A DNA stretch of 47,168 bases from Bifidobacterium breve (GCA_945878865.1 CAMCUD010000031.1:1-47168), one strand, 5' to 3'; numbered from the stretch's first letter, positions 38,871 through 47,168 are shown. Numbers and translations are program-made. Notes: a model not told the origin generated them from the sequence alone.

Positions 38871-39330
38871 GGTGCCTCCTGCTCGTCGTGGTGGGAATGT
38901 TCGCCAGCTGCTCGATCTCGACGGCTGCCCGGTCGAGGACCGCGGCGGCGGCGTGCGGATCGACCCGTCCGGAGAGCGGGGAAAGCCGGGCCTTGAAGCG
39001 CGACAGCAGCGCCTCGAGCGACTCGCCGCGCAGCCGCACGCCGACGCGCAGCTCGAGTGCGGCGAGCATCTCCGCGCGGTCGCGCAGCGCCTGCTCGCCG
39101 GTGGCCGTCGTCGCGTAGACGACCTTGTCGGCGACCTGCCGGCCCTCGATCAGGCCCTCGCCCTGCAGCGCCTCGATCGCGGGGTAGATGCTGCCGGGGG
39201 AGGCGCGGTAGCGCGGCCCGAACAGCCGGTTGAGCTCGGCCATGACCTCATAGCCGTGCCGCGGTGACGCCGAGAGCAGGGCGAGGAGGACCAGCGGCAG
39301 CTCTCCGTGGCGGAAGAACCGGGGCGGCAT
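38860..39330 (-). CDS. PadR-family transcriptional regulator
   Basis: 156-residue regulator. The winged helix is typical of PadR: LPLVLLALLSASPRHGYEVM, then RYRASPGSIYPAIEALQGEG and a wing with LIEGRQVADKVVYATTATG. A C-terminal helical region (residues 80-150) mediates dimers. The ATG follows the stop of the cyclase gene without any gap (TAGATG on the minus strand), and its own stop lies 11 bases inside the next gene, so all three are translationally coupled. PadR proteins usually repress a neighbouring gene, here most likely this operon. The ligand is unknown. Confidence 0.9.
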   Translation of the reverse strand: MPPRFFRHGELPLVLLALLSASPRHGYEVMAELNRLFGPRYRASPGSIYPAIEALQGEGLIEGRQVADKVVYATTATGEQALRDRAEMLAALELRVGVRLRGESLEALLSRFKARLSPLSGRVDPHAAAAVLDRAAVEIEQLANIPTTTSRRHHAG

Positions 39331-40047
39331 CTACGCGACGGCCGCGTACGCGGCGACGGGGTCGGGAAGTCCGTCGAGTGCGATCTCGCCGAGGGCGCGG
39401 ACGGGCTGCTCGCCCGCGTCGTCGCTGAGCGTGTGTGTCGCGTCGGACACGATGGTCTCGCCGGCGGCCGCGCGATCACAGAGTCGGGCGGCGACGATGA
39501 CGGTCGTGCCGTAGAAGTCATCGCCGTCGCGCAGCAGCTCACCGGTGTGCACACCGATGCGCAGGCCGAGCCGGTCGGCGTCGGTGGCCACGGCGCGCTG
39601 CATCTCGGCGGCGCAGGCGGTCGCGTCGGCCGGGTCAGCGAAAACGGCCATCACGCCGTCGCCGAGCCGCTTGACCTCGCGGCCGCGATGCTCGGCGATC
39701 GCGCGGCCGAGCAGCGCGAAGTGGCGCTGGCGGCGCTCGTGGGCTCCGGCCTCACCGAAGGTCGAGATGAGCTCCGTCGATCCGACGATGTCCGTGAAGA
39801 GCACGGTTCCGGTTCCCGGGACGCGCCCCCTCCGCTCGAGTGCGGCCATGCCCGCAGGAGTCGTGCGGTACTGCAGGGCCCCGTCCTCGGCGGTCGAGCT
39901 GATGAGCCCCTCGGCCTCCAGCGTCGCCAGTGCCGTGCGCACGCGCTTCGTGCGGTCCAGGTGCGCGAAGGTCGTCGGCCCGAGGCTTGCGACCTCGAGG
40001 AGGTCGAGCAGCTGGTCGGCGGTGGATGTGGGGCGGCGGAACGGCAT
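39331..40047 (-). CDS. Class III adenylate/guanylate cyclase with N-terminal winged helix
   Basis: 238-residue protein. Residues 8-75 look like a winged helix (DQLLDLLEVASLGPTTF, a recognition helix near 34-48, and a GLISSTAEDGALQYRTT wing). The cyclase domain spans about 78-235: LFTDIVGSTEL with metal ligand D86, VKRLGDGVMAVF with K126 and metal ligand D130, and RIGVHTGEL. The usual transition-state Asn is replaced (TTVIVAARL), as in some actinobacterial cyclases; the arginine is present. Activity is plausible but not certain. HTH plus cyclase in one soluble protein suggests DNA binding tied to nucleotide turnover. Four phased CGAA boxes lie just upstream. First gene of the operon with PadR and 2TM-SHOCT. 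Confidence 0.85.
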   Translation of the reverse strand: MPFRRPTSTADQLLDLLEVASLGPTTFAHLDRTKRVRTALATLEAEGLISSTAEDGALQYRTTPAGMAALERRGRVPGTGTVLFTDIVGSTELISTFGEAGAHERRQRHFALLGRAIAEHRGREVKRLGDGVMAVFADPADATACAAEMQRAVATDADRLGLRIGVHTGELLRDGDDFYGTTVIVAARLCDRAAAGETIVSDATHTLSDDAGEQPVRALGEIALDGLPDPVAAYAAVA

Positions 40048-40058
40048 CTGCGTCGGCG

Positions 40059-40099
40059 TTACGAAGCGCCTACGAAGAACGTATCGAAACCCTTACGAA
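40059..40099. promoter_or_regulatory. Four helically phased TACGAA boxes before the cyclase operon
   Basis: TACGAA, TACGAA, TATCGAA and TACGAA have their CGAA cores at 40062, 40073, 40085 and 40096, that is, 11, 12 and 11 bases apart, on one face of the helix. The array starts 15 bases upstream of the cyclase ATG (40047). It may be the binding array of the winged helix of the cyclase or of PadR. Confidence 0.6.
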
Positions 40100-40101
40100 T
40101 G

Positions 40102-40563
40102 TCAAGCGGCGCGTCCGCTAAACCGGCGCTGAAGGCGCCGGTGGCGATGGTCGAACGTCAGCGCCACCAGCCGGCGTGTCACCGAGCCGGGGATGCCGGC
40201 GCGAGGGGTGAACGCCACCCGGTCCGTGACGAGCGCGCCTTCCTCGTGAGGCGCCACGGTCCGCTCGTGCTCCCACACCTTCTGGGTCAGCATCGACGAG
40301 CGTTCGAGGAACCGGCCCGGTTCGACCTCCACGAGCGTCAGGTCGTCGAACTCCACCGGCAGCACCCCGCCGAGCAGCAGCCACGGCCGGCACGCCCGGG
40401 TCCCGATCGGCGCGGCGTCGAGCCCGCCCTCGCGCAGCTCGCGCGGCGCGGTCATGCGCATGAGCGGACGGAACTCGTCGTTGATGCCCGCGAACGTCGT
40501 CACGCGCGCCCACACCGCGTCGGCGGGTGCGCGCAGCACCGAGGCGCGGATGATCTCAGGCAT
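40102..40563 (-). CDS. SRPBCC-family protein
   Basis: 153-residue helix-grip-fold protein: N-terminal strand IIRASVLRAPADAVWARVTT, the FAGINDEFRPLMRMT helix, then strands VEFDDLTLVEVEPGRFLERS and ALVTDRVAFTPRAGIPG, and a final helix with many His and Arg. It probably binds a small hydrophobic ligand or acts as an aromatase/cyclase-like protein. Its start overlaps the end of the deoxyribosyltransferase-like gene by eight bases, so the two plus the LCP gene form an operon. It shares only fold-level similarity with the SRPBCC protein at 14034-14483. The substrate cannot be read from the sequence. Confidence 0.8.
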   Translation of the reverse strand: MPEIIRASVLRAPADAVWARVTTFAGINDEFRPLMRMTAPRELREGGLDAAPIGTRACRPWLLLGGVLPVEFDDLTLVEVEPGRFLERSSMLTQKVWEHERTVAPHEEGALVTDRVAFTPRAGIPGSVTRRLVALTFDHRHRRLQRRFSGRAA

Positions 40564-41008
40564 CGCGCAGCGCGGCGACGAGGTCGTCCAGCGAGGTGGC
40601 GATCCGGCCGCCGGTCTCGAGGATGAACGCCTCGACCTGGAGGTTGACCGCGACGCCGAGCTCGCCGCTCTGGCGCAGGTCGGTGCGCAGGCCGAAGCAC
40701 CGCAGACCGAGCGCGGCGCCGTACCCGATCTCCGCCACCGTGCCCGCGTCGGCCTCCTGCCCGTCGAGGTGCGCCGCGAGCAGCGTGCACGAGCGGATCG
40801 CCTCGCCGTTGCGGCGCCCGATCTCCAGCGCGATCTCGCGCTCGCGCCCGGCCGCCAGCGCCTCTTCGACCTCGCCGGAGGACGTCAGCGACCACGGGTC
40901 GACCACCTCGACGACCTCGCGCAGCGCGGGCAGGTAGACGTGCTCGTAGTAGTGGCGCCCGGCCTCCGTGAAGCCGAGCGGGCTCGCGACGTAGCAGCGC
41001 TCAGCCAT
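40556..41008 (-). CDS. Nucleoside 2-deoxyribosyltransferase-like protein
   Basis: 150-residue protein of the nucleoside 2-deoxyribosyltransferase fold. The N-terminus CYVASPLGFTEAGRHYYEHV is the phosphate/nucleoside-binding loop, and ADAGTVAEIGYGAALGLRCF contains the family glutamate (AE) used as nucleophile. FGLRTDLRQSGE fits the substrate lid. The usual DGxxxDxGT is kept as DGQEADAGT. Such enzymes swap bases on deoxyribonucleosides or hydrolyse modified nucleotides. It overlaps the LCP gene upstream and the SRPBCC gene downstream by eight bases each, so it is co-translated with both. No purine or pyrimidine genes are near, so its physiological substrate is open. Confidence 0.82.
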   Translation of the reverse strand: MAERCYVASPLGFTEAGRHYYEHVYLPALREVVEVVDPWSLTSSGEVEEALAAGREREIALEIGRRNGEAIRSCTLLAAHLDGQEADAGTVAEIGYGAALGLRCFGLRTDLRQSGELGVAVNLQVEAFILETGGRIATSLDDLVAALRDA

Positions 41009-42122
41009 CGAGGAACTGCTCCACGCGCCGCTGCTTGAGCTCGGGCGGCACGACGCCGCTCGGCGTGCCGAGGACGTGGGCCTCCGGCGAGCCGACCGCC
41101 ATCGCCGCGAACAGGCCGAGCATCGTCGGGCCGCTCATGTCGCTGCGGAACGTCTTGGGCAGCTGCCAGGCGATCATCGGCATCCGGATGAACCCGGCGG
41201 GCGAGAGCGCACGGCTCTTCATCGAGGAGATGATCCGCTGCTGGCGGCGCGCGCGCGTGAGGTCGTTCTCGTTGCTGTTGCAGAGGTTCTTCCGCGTGCG
41301 GGCCAGCGCGAGCGCCTGGTCGCCGTTGAGGTGGGTCTTCACGCCGGCGCGCACGCGCACGGTCACGCCGCCGTTGGCGTAGCCGCCATTGACCTTGCCG
41401 ACGACGCAGCCGCCCTTGTAGTTGATGCCGCCCATCGCGTCGATGAGCTTGGGGAAGTCCTCAAAGCTCACCTCGATGAGGTGGTTCACGTCGACGCCGG
41501 TGTACTGCTCGACGGTCTTGATGGCCAGCGGCGCGCCGCCGTAGGCGTAGGCGGCGTTGATCTTCTGGATCCCCACGCCGGGGATGTCGACGAGCGTGTC
41601 CCGCGCGATGGAGAGGCGGCTGTTGTGCCCGCCGCCGATGCGCATGAGCATGATCGAGTCCGACCGGCTCGGCCCGGTGGTCGAGGCGCCTGGCTCCTTG
41701 GAGCCCGAAGGCCGCTGGTCGGAGCCGAGGACGAGCACGTTGTTCGGCGACCAGAGCGGGTAGCCGGCTCCGCCGAGCAGTGCGCTGACGTCCGAGTCGA
41801 CCTTCGTCTGCTGGATCTGCGCGCTGATGAGGAACGCGACGAGCGAGATCCCGATCCACGCGCCCACGGCGAGGGCGAGCCACTTCAGGACCCGGCCGAA
41901 CGTGATGCCCTTCTTTGGCCCGCTCGGACCCCGGCTGCGCCGCCGCCGGGGCAGGCGCGGCCCGCGCCGGCCGCCGCCGTCGTCATGGGGTTCGCGCAGG
42001 CGGCCGAGCTCGTCGCCGCTGTCGCGGGAGAAGAACTTCGGCCGCGACCGGTAGACGCGGTACTCGGGCTCCGGTTCCGTGCCGGACCCGCCGCTGCGCG
42101 GGGGCTGAGGCTCCTGGCGCAT
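41001..42122 (-). CDS. LCP-family (LytR-CpsA-Psr) cell-wall glycopolymer transferase
   Basis: 373-residue membrane protein. The first ~85 residues are cytoplasmic, basic and disordered (RRGPRLPRRRRSRG), followed by one transmembrane helix (about 97-118). The extracellular LCP domain follows: NNVLVLGSDQRPS, SRSDSIMLMRI, RLSIARDTLVDIPGVGIQKI and ALALARTRKNLCNSNENDLT. The catalytic arginines and aspartates of the polyprenyl-phosphate site are in these segments (SD-R, R-SDS, R-D). Family members move teichoic acid, arabinogalactan or capsule chains from lipid carriers to peptidoglycan. The ATG at 42122 is chosen because TACTCT lies seven bases upstream. First gene of the operon with the deoxyribosyltransferase-like and SRPBCC genes. 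Confidence 0.92.
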   Translation of the reverse strand: MRQEPQPPRSGGSGTEPEPEYRVYRSRPKFFSRDSGDELGRLREPHDDGGGRRGPRLPRRRRSRGPSGPKKGITFGRVLKWLALAVGAWIGISLVAFLISAQIQQTKVDSDVSALLGGAGYPLWSPNNVLVLGSDQRPSGSKEPGASTTGPSRSDSIMLMRIGGGHNSRLSIARDTLVDIPGVGIQKINAAYAYGGAPLAIKTVEQYTGVDVNHLIEVSFEDFPKLIDAMGGINYKGGCVVGKVNGGYANGGVTVRVRAGVKTHLNGDQALALARTRKNLCNSNENDLTRARRQQRIISSMKSRALSPAGFIRMPMIAWQLPKTFRSDMSGPTMLGLFAAMAVGSPEAHVLGTPSGVVPPELKQRRVEQFLDG

Positions 42123-42129
42123 CGGAATC

Positions 42130-42135
42130 AGAGTA
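42130..42135 (-). promoter_or_regulatory. -10 element of the LCP gene (leaderless)
   Basis: TACTCT on the minus strand, seven bases before the ATG at 42122, with no Shine-Dalgarno. Supports this ATG over one 39 bases upstream. Confidence 0.5.
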
Positions 42136-42175
42136 CGGGTCGGCCCATCCGGCTCCTGCACGCCGCGTCACGGAC

Positions 42176-42181
42176 TACCGT
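42176..42181 (+). promoter_or_regulatory. -10 element of the ROK kinase gene (leaderless)
   Basis: TACCGT, nine bases before the ATG at 42191; no Shine-Dalgarno. Only 40 bases separate it from the divergent LCP -10 element. Confidence 0.45.
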
Positions 42182-42190
42182 TCTGCGCCT

Positions 42191-43147
42191 ATGGCCCCGC
42201 CCGCGATGATCGGCGTCGACCTCGGCGGCACGAAGCTCTTGGCGGGCGTCGTCGACGCGGACCTGCAGGTGCACGCGCGGGCGCACCGCGCCGCGCAGGC
42301 GCTCACCCTCAACGAGGTCCTCGACACGGTCGTCTCGGCGATCGACGAGGTGCGCGCGGCGGCGCCGGGCGAGGTCGGCGGCGTAGGGCTCGGCATCCCG
42401 TGCCTCATGGACCGCACGCGCGGCGTGGCGATGATGAGCGTCCATCTCCCGATTGCGGGGGTGCCGTTCGGCGATCTCGTCGCCGAGCGTGTCGGGCTGC
42501 CCGTGGCCGTCGACAACGACGCGAACGCCGCGATGCTCGCCGAGTGGCAGGCGGGAGCGGCGCGCGAGACGACCGACGCCGTGCTGCTGACCGTCGGTAC
42601 CGGGATCGGCAGCGGCATGGTCGTCGAGGGCCGGCTGGCGCGCGGTGCGTTCGGCGCCGGACCGGAGATCGGCCACATGGTCGTCGACGCCGACGGGCCG
42701 GAGTGCGGCGGCGCGTGCCCGAACCGCGGATGCCTGGAGGCCGTCGTCTCGGGGCCCGCGCTGGCGCGCGAGGGCCGCGAGCTTGCACGCGAGCGGGCCG
42801 ACAGCGCGCTTGGACGCGCGCTGGCCGCCGGCCGGGAGATCACCGGCGCGCTCGTCACCGAGCTCGCCCACGACGGCGACCCGGCGGCGCAGGAAGCCGT
42901 CGCGCGCATCGGCCGCTGGCTCGGCGTCGGGATCGCCAACGTCGTGAACATCTTCAACCCGCAGGTCGTCGTGGTCGGCGGCGGGGTCATCGGCGCGGGC
43001 GAGCTGCTGCTCGCCCCGGCCCGCGAGGTCGTCGCGGCGCGGGCGCTGCCGCCGATGCGCGACGCGGTGCGCATCGTCCCGTCGACGTTCGGCGCGGAGT
43101 CCGGGATGCTCGGCGCGGCGCTGCTGGCCGCGGGCGCGGACCGATGA
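42191..43147 (+). CDS. ROK-family sugar kinase, probable glucokinase
   Basis: 318-residue kinase. The ATP phosphate loop is IGVDLGGTKLLAGVV near the N-terminus, the catalytic Asp is in VDNDANAAMLAEW, and the second phosphate loop is TVGTGIGSGMVV. The ROK zinc motif is present as ECGGACPNRGCLEAVVSG, with the histidine in EIGHMVVD. ROK proteins without a DNA-binding domain are glucose, fructose or N-acetyl-sugar kinases; glucose is the commonest in actinobacteria. The ATG is preceded by a leaderless-type TACCGT. The stop overlaps the rsmI start by four bases (ATGA), a frequent style in GC-rich genomes and no sign of a shared pathway. Confidence 0.9.
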   Translation: MAPPAMIGVDLGGTKLLAGVVDADLQVHARAHRAAQALTLNEVLDTVVSAIDEVRAAAPGEVGGVGLGIPCLMDRTRGVAMMSVHLPIAGVPFGDLVAERVGLPVAVDNDANAAMLAEWQAGAARETTDAVLLTVGTGIGSGMVVEGRLARGAFGAGPEIGHMVVDADGPECGGACPNRGCLEAVVSGPALAREGRELARERADSALGRALAAGREITGALVTELAHDGDPAAQEAVARIGRWLGVGIANVVNIFNPQVVVVGGGVIGAGELLLAPAREVVAARALPPMRDAVRIVPSTFGAESGMLGAALLAAGADR

Positions 43148-43953
43148 GCGCTGGGCGGCTCGTCGTCTGCCCGACGCCGATCGGGAACCTCGAGGACGTC
43201 ACGCTGCGGGTCCTGTCGGCGCTGCGCGAGGCCGACGTCGTCGCGTGCGAGGACACGCGCCGCACCCGCGTGCTGCTCGACCGCTACGGCGTCGACGCCA
43301 AGCTCGTCAGCTACCACGAGCACAACGAGCGCGGGCGGGCGATGGAGCTCGTCGATCGCATGCGCGAAGGCGCGACGGTCGCCCTGGTCTCCGATGCGGG
43401 GATGCCGCTGGTCTCCGACCCCGGCTACGTGCTGGTGCAGGCGTGCGTCGCCGCGGGGCTGGCCGTCGAGGTCCTGCCCGGTCCCAGCGCGGTGCTCAGC
43501 GCGCTGGTCGCCAGCGCGCTGCCGGCGGACCGCTGGAGGTTCGTCGGCTTCCTGCCGCGGAAGGCGGGCGAGCTGCGGGAGCTGGCCAGCGCGCAGGAGA
43601 CGACGGTCGCGTTCGAGTCGCCGGGCCGCGTGGCGGCGTCGCTGAAGGTGCTCGCCGAGGTCGATCCCGAACGCCCGGTCGCGGTGTGTCGTGAGCTCAC
43701 GAAGGTCCACGAGGAGATCGCCCGCGGGACGGCCGCCGAGCTGGCGGCGCGCTACGGCGAGGCTCCGCCCAAGGGCGAGGTCGTCGTGGTGTTCGCCGGC
43801 GCACCGGAGGAGGAGGGGGACCTCGAGGCGGCCGTCGAGGCGCTGCGGGCGCTCGTCGACGCGGGGGCGAAGGCGCGTCCCGCAGCAGGGGTCGTGGCGC
43901 AGCTCACCGGGGTCAGCGCGAACGCGCTGTACCGCGCGCTGACTGCGCGGTGA
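43144..43953 (+). CDS. rsmI: 16S rRNA (cytidine1402-2'-O)-methyltransferase
   Basis: 269-residue SAM-dependent enzyme of the tetrapyrrole-methylase fold that methylates the ribose of C1402 in the ribosomal decoding centre. Typical blocks: VVCPTPIGNLEDVTLRVL, ACEDTRRTRVLLDRYG, SYHEHNERGRAMEL, VSDAGMPLVSDPGYVLVQ, LPGPSAVLSALVASALP and FVGFLPRK. The C-terminal 50 residues are a small helical domain. The ATG overlaps the ROK stop. The gene ends in a convergent 41-base overlap with the secreted BMP-like gene. Its usual genomic neighbour in other bacteria, metG, lies 3 kb downstream here. Confidence 0.95.
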   Translation: MSAGRLVVCPTPIGNLEDVTLRVLSALREADVVACEDTRRTRVLLDRYGVDAKLVSYHEHNERGRAMELVDRMREGATVALVSDAGMPLVSDPGYVLVQACVAAGLAVEVLPGPSAVLSALVASALPADRWRFVGFLPRKAGELRELASAQETTVAFESPGRVAASLKVLAEVDPERPVAVCRELTKVHEEIARGTAAELAARYGEAPPKGEVVVVFAGAPEEEGDLEAAVEALRALVDAGAKARPAAGVVAQLTGVSANALYRALTAR

Positions 43954-45445
43954 GCACGGCCTGCACGGCCTGCAGGACGGGCGCCCGGCGACCCGCGGTC
44001 GCCACCCCGGTGCCCCCGGTGCGCACGTCCTCGATCCAGTCGAGCACGCCGTTCTGACGGGTGCGAACCCGCGTGCGCTGGATCGCCTTGAACACCGCCA
44101 GGTCGATCCGGTCGATCACCGTGCCCGCCTCGCCGCGGGCGGCGGTGCGCCGGCCGTTGACGATGGTGCGGACCCCGGGGACGCGGGCGGCGGCCGCGGC
44201 GCAGCGCGGGCCGGAGAGCACGAAGACGGTGCGGGCGCCCGCCCGGCCGTGGCGCGCGGCCTGCGCGGCACAGCTCGACGCCGGCGCGCCCGCGCGCAGG
44301 GTCGCCCCCAGGACCCGCACGTCGGAGCGCGCGGTGAGGGCACCCTCGCGGAACCCGCGGCGCAGGCGCCCCGCGGCGGGGTCGTCGGCCCCGACGCCGA
44401 TGGTCGCGACCGCCGCGGGCCGGCCGGCGGGCAGCGCCTTCGCGGCGAGGTAGCCGGCGACGCGGCCGGCGCCGCGCTGATCGAAGCCGACGGTGGAGAC
44501 GTTCGCGGGCCCCGCCGGCCGGCGGCCGAGGTCATCGCCGATGACGACGACCCGGGTCGCGGGCGCCGCCCGTGCGACGGCGACGGCATCGCGGAGCAGC
44601 GACGCCCCGACCGCGACGACGGTGGCGCTGGTGCGCGCCGCGGCGCGCAGCGCCGCGCGGGCCTGCGCGCGGGTGACGGGGACCGCGCGGGTGGTCACGC
44701 CGAGCTCGCGCTCTGCGGCGTAGGCGCCGAGCGCCGCCATCGCGGCGTCGATGGGCCGCGCGTCGGAGAGCAGGGTGACGACGGTGACCTGCGGCGCCGA
44801 GGATGCCTGCTGGGCCTGGCTCTGGGCCTGCTGGATGCCCAGGAGCTGCTGCATGAGCTGCGAGAGCTCCTCGAGCGTGCCCTGCGGCGTGGTGACTGCG
44901 GTCGCGAGCTGCTGCTGGAGCGCGGTGATCGTGGCGATCTCCTTCTGGGTCGCCTGGCTCAGCGCGTCCAGCATCACCGTGATGGCCTGGTCTGGGACAT
45001 CGTCGAGGCAGATCGCCCACGGGGTGCAGGGCGCCGTGCCGCCCAGGGTCGACGGGGGGCACGCCTGGGCGATCGCCAGCCCCAGCTCCGGTCCGGCCCG
45101 GGCAGGGCTCGCGACGTCGGTGATCTGCGAGAGGACGGTGGTGCAGGTCTGCAGCGCCGTGACTTCCGCCTCTGCGCTGTCGATTTGGTCGGTGAGCCCG
45201 GCGACGATCCCGCCGTTGACGACCTGGTCGGCGTAGCTGCCGGTGCACGTCGTGATGCCGCCGAACAGCGAGGCGATCCCGGCTTCGATGTCGTCGAGGG
45301 TCGAGCAGGTCGCCTGTGCCTGGGCGCCGGTGGGCGCGACGGCGAGTGCCAGCGTCATGGCGACAAGGGTGAAGAGGAGTCGCAGGGGCGAGCGCACGCC
45401 CGACGTGGTCGGCTGCGCGAGACAGCGCTTGAGACGAGGGGACAC
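43913..45445 (-). CDS. Secreted protein with coiled coil and BMP-like substrate-binding domain
   Basis: 510-residue exported protein. Signal peptide: basic N-terminus, hydrophobic core at about 19-38, cleavage near AQA at 42-44. Residues 45-225 contain several cysteines and a long helical region rich in Gln (ITALQQQLATAV, then LMQQLLGIQQAQSQAQQA) that looks like a coiled coil. From about 232 to 470 the pattern VTVVTLLSDARPIDAAMAAL, then ATVVAVGASLLRDAVAVARA, RVVVIGDD and GRVAGYLAAKALPAG resembles the BMP family of periplasmic nucleoside-binding proteins. No lipobox and no ABC transporter genes are near. The match is moderate. The start is GTG at 45445; a GTG 48 bases later is possible. Overlaps rsmI by 41 bases at the 3' ends. 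Confidence 0.65.
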   Translation of the reverse strand: MSPRLKRCLAQPTTSGVRSPLRLLFTLVAMTLALAVAPTGAQAQATCSTLDDIEAGIASLFGGITTCTGSYADQVVNGGIVAGLTDQIDSAEAEVTALQTCTTVLSQITDVASPARAGPELGLAIAQACPPSTLGGTAPCTPWAICLDDVPDQAITVMLDALSQATQKEIATITALQQQLATAVTTPQGTLEELSQLMQQLLGIQQAQSQAQQASSAPQVTVVTLLSDARPIDAAMAALGAYAAERELGVTTRAVPVTRAQARAALRAAARTSATVVAVGASLLRDAVAVARAAPATRVVVIGDDLGRRPAGPANVSTVGFDQRGAGRVAGYLAAKALPAGRPAAVATIGVGADDPAAGRLRRGFREGALTARSDVRVLGATLRAGAPASSCAAQAARHGRAGARTVFVLSGPRCAAAAARVPGVRTIVNGRRTAARGEAGTVIDRIDLAVFKAIQRTRVRTRQNGVLDWIEDVRTGGTGVATAGRRAPVLQAVQAVLTAQSARGTARSR

Positions 45446-45522
45446 CTGCCGGTCCCGTGAGGCCTTCCACGACCATCGCTGGGAACGGTTGGGACACGGG
45501 CGGGCTCCGTATGACTGCGTAG

Positions 45523-45547
45523 GTAGTGACTACGACGGTAGTTCTAC
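45523..45547. promoter_or_regulatory. Two GTAG-CTAC palindromes, candidate TetR operators
   Basis: GTAG-TGA-CTAC (45523-45533) and GTAG-TT-CTAC (45538-45547) stand 15 bases apart. The second overlaps the -10 element TACAGT (45545-45550), which is six bases before the TetR ATG at 45557. Position fits autorepression and possibly control of the divergent BMP-like gene. Confidence 0.5.
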
Positions 45548-45556
45548 AGTTCCGGC

Positions 45557-46132
45557 ATGCCTCGATCCGCATCCCTCCTTGGGTCTGACCGCCGGCGCCT
45601 GCTCGCCGAGGGTGCGGTCGACCTCCTTGCCGAGGAGGGGGCGCACGGCCTCACCCACCGGCGCCTGGACCGCAAGCTCGGGCTGCCGGAGGGGTCGACG
45701 TCCAACGTGTTCTCCAGTCGCGACGAGCTGCTCGCGGGCGCGCTGGCCGCGCTCGTCGACATCGACCTCGGCGCGATGGGGCTGGACGCACCGCCCGAGG
45801 TGCGCACGCCACGTCAGGCGGCGGTGGTGTTCGGGGACGTGGTCTCCGGATGGCTGGCGCCGGCCGCGCGCACCCGGCTCGTCGCGCGCTACGAGCTGCT
45901 GCTGGAGTCCAGCCGCCGCCCGGCGCTGCAGGAGGTGTTCCTGGCGTATCGCGTCCAGTTCGCGAGCCTCGCCGAATGGCTGGCCGAGGCCGCGGGCTGC
46001 GACGACCCGGGGCGGCGTGGGGCCGAGCTCGTCGCGTGGGCCGACGGCGTGCTGCTCGACCATGTGGCGGGACCTGGCTCGGAGCTCGACCGCGACGCGA
46101 TCGTCGACGCGGTCCGCCGGCTCCTGACCTGA
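45557..46132 (+). CDS. TetR-family regulator
   Basis: 191-residue regulator. HTH region: RRRLLAEGAVDLLAEEGAHG, then LTHRRLDRKLGLPEGSTSNV and FSSRDELL, the group in which the usual YYxF is replaced by SNVF. The C-terminal domain is helical and resembles the TetR_C domain of PaaX-unrelated actinobacterial regulators; I cannot assign a ligand. The leaderless-type TACAGT precedes the ATG by six bases. Candidate operators lie between it and the divergent secreted BMP-like gene, which may be its target. The M23 peptidase downstream has its own promoter. Confidence 0.88.
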   Translation: MPRSASLLGSDRRRLLAEGAVDLLAEEGAHGLTHRRLDRKLGLPEGSTSNVFSSRDELLAGALAALVDIDLGAMGLDAPPEVRTPRQAAVVFGDVVSGWLAPAARTRLVARYELLLESSRRPALQEVFLAYRVQFASLAEWLAEAAGCDDPGRRGAELVAWADGVLLDHVAGPGSELDRDAIVDAVRRLLT

Positions 46133-46206
46133 CACGCGGTGCGGAGTCTTCGCGCAGGCTTCGCGACGATTCAGCGGACATCATGGGTCTCCGGCCGAGG
46201 CGGGCG

Positions 46207-46212
46207 TACGGT
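46207..46212 (+). promoter_or_regulatory. -10 element of the M23 peptidase gene (leaderless)
   Basis: TACGGT, six bases before the GTG at 46219, and no Shine-Dalgarno. Confidence 0.45.
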
Positions 46213-46218
46213 CGGTAG

Positions 46219-47168
<950 letters not shown>

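Overview
This is a 47 kb stretch of a high-GC bacterial chromosome. Gene content and style fit an actinobacterium, and class Thermoleophilia (Solirubrobacterales-like) is my best inference. The signs are the very GC-rich codons, a high share of apparently leaderless promoters, class III cyclase and PucR regulators, a eukaryotic-type NADP isocitrate dehydrogenase, an LCP protein, and large secreted repeat proteins of no family I can name. I see no phage, insertion sequence, CRISPR array, rRNA or tRNA. Most genes are housekeeping or metabolic, and the surprises are mainly in regulatory DNA and protein architecture.

Layout. 1-3782: leftward three-gene succinate dehydrogenase operon (flavoprotein, iron-sulfur protein, CCG-domain subunit) that lacks the usual SdhC/SdhD anchors. 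3988-5034: secreted protein. 5062-7311: site-2 protease with CBS domains, then a solo AbiEi/DUF559 nuclease-like gene bracketed by two 39-bp hairpin repeats. 7314-10674: PucR-type regulator divergent from two tandem acyl desaturases. 10730-13516: small secreted protein, then icd-mdh. 13587-17669: AT-hook winged-helix protein, SRPBCC protein, NAD(P)-binding epimerase-like protein, and a MASE1-PAS-PAS-GGDEF diguanylate cyclase. 17887-26631: a small four-cysteine protein, then a leftward operon of two huge secreted modular proteins (970 and 1862 residues). 26775-30963: metallo-beta-lactamase-fold hydrolase, Hsp20, Lon, small membrane protein. 31061-36879: TetR, LmeA-like lipid-binding protein, R2lox-SCP2 fusion, RCK-pore-RCK potassium channel, glycyl-tRNA synthetase. 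36952-38440: divergent TetR/methyltransferase pair with twin operators, then an FmdB-family protein under a CIRCE-like element. 38442-41008: 2TM-SHOCT, PadR, adenylate cyclase, SRPBCC and deoxyribosyltransferase-like genes. 41001-47168: LCP protein, ROK kinase, rsmI, BMP-like secreted protein, TetR, M23 peptidase, and the 5' end of metG.

How they fit together. Sdh, icd and mdh supply three TCA-cycle steps. The desaturases, R2lox-SCP2 and LmeA-like protein point to membrane-lipid handling. Hsp20-Lon and the CIRCE-linked FmdB protein point to protein quality control. A window-wide promoter pattern (TANNNT, 6-10 bases, then the start codon, with no Shine-Dalgarno) marks at least 16 genes and fixes several start codons.
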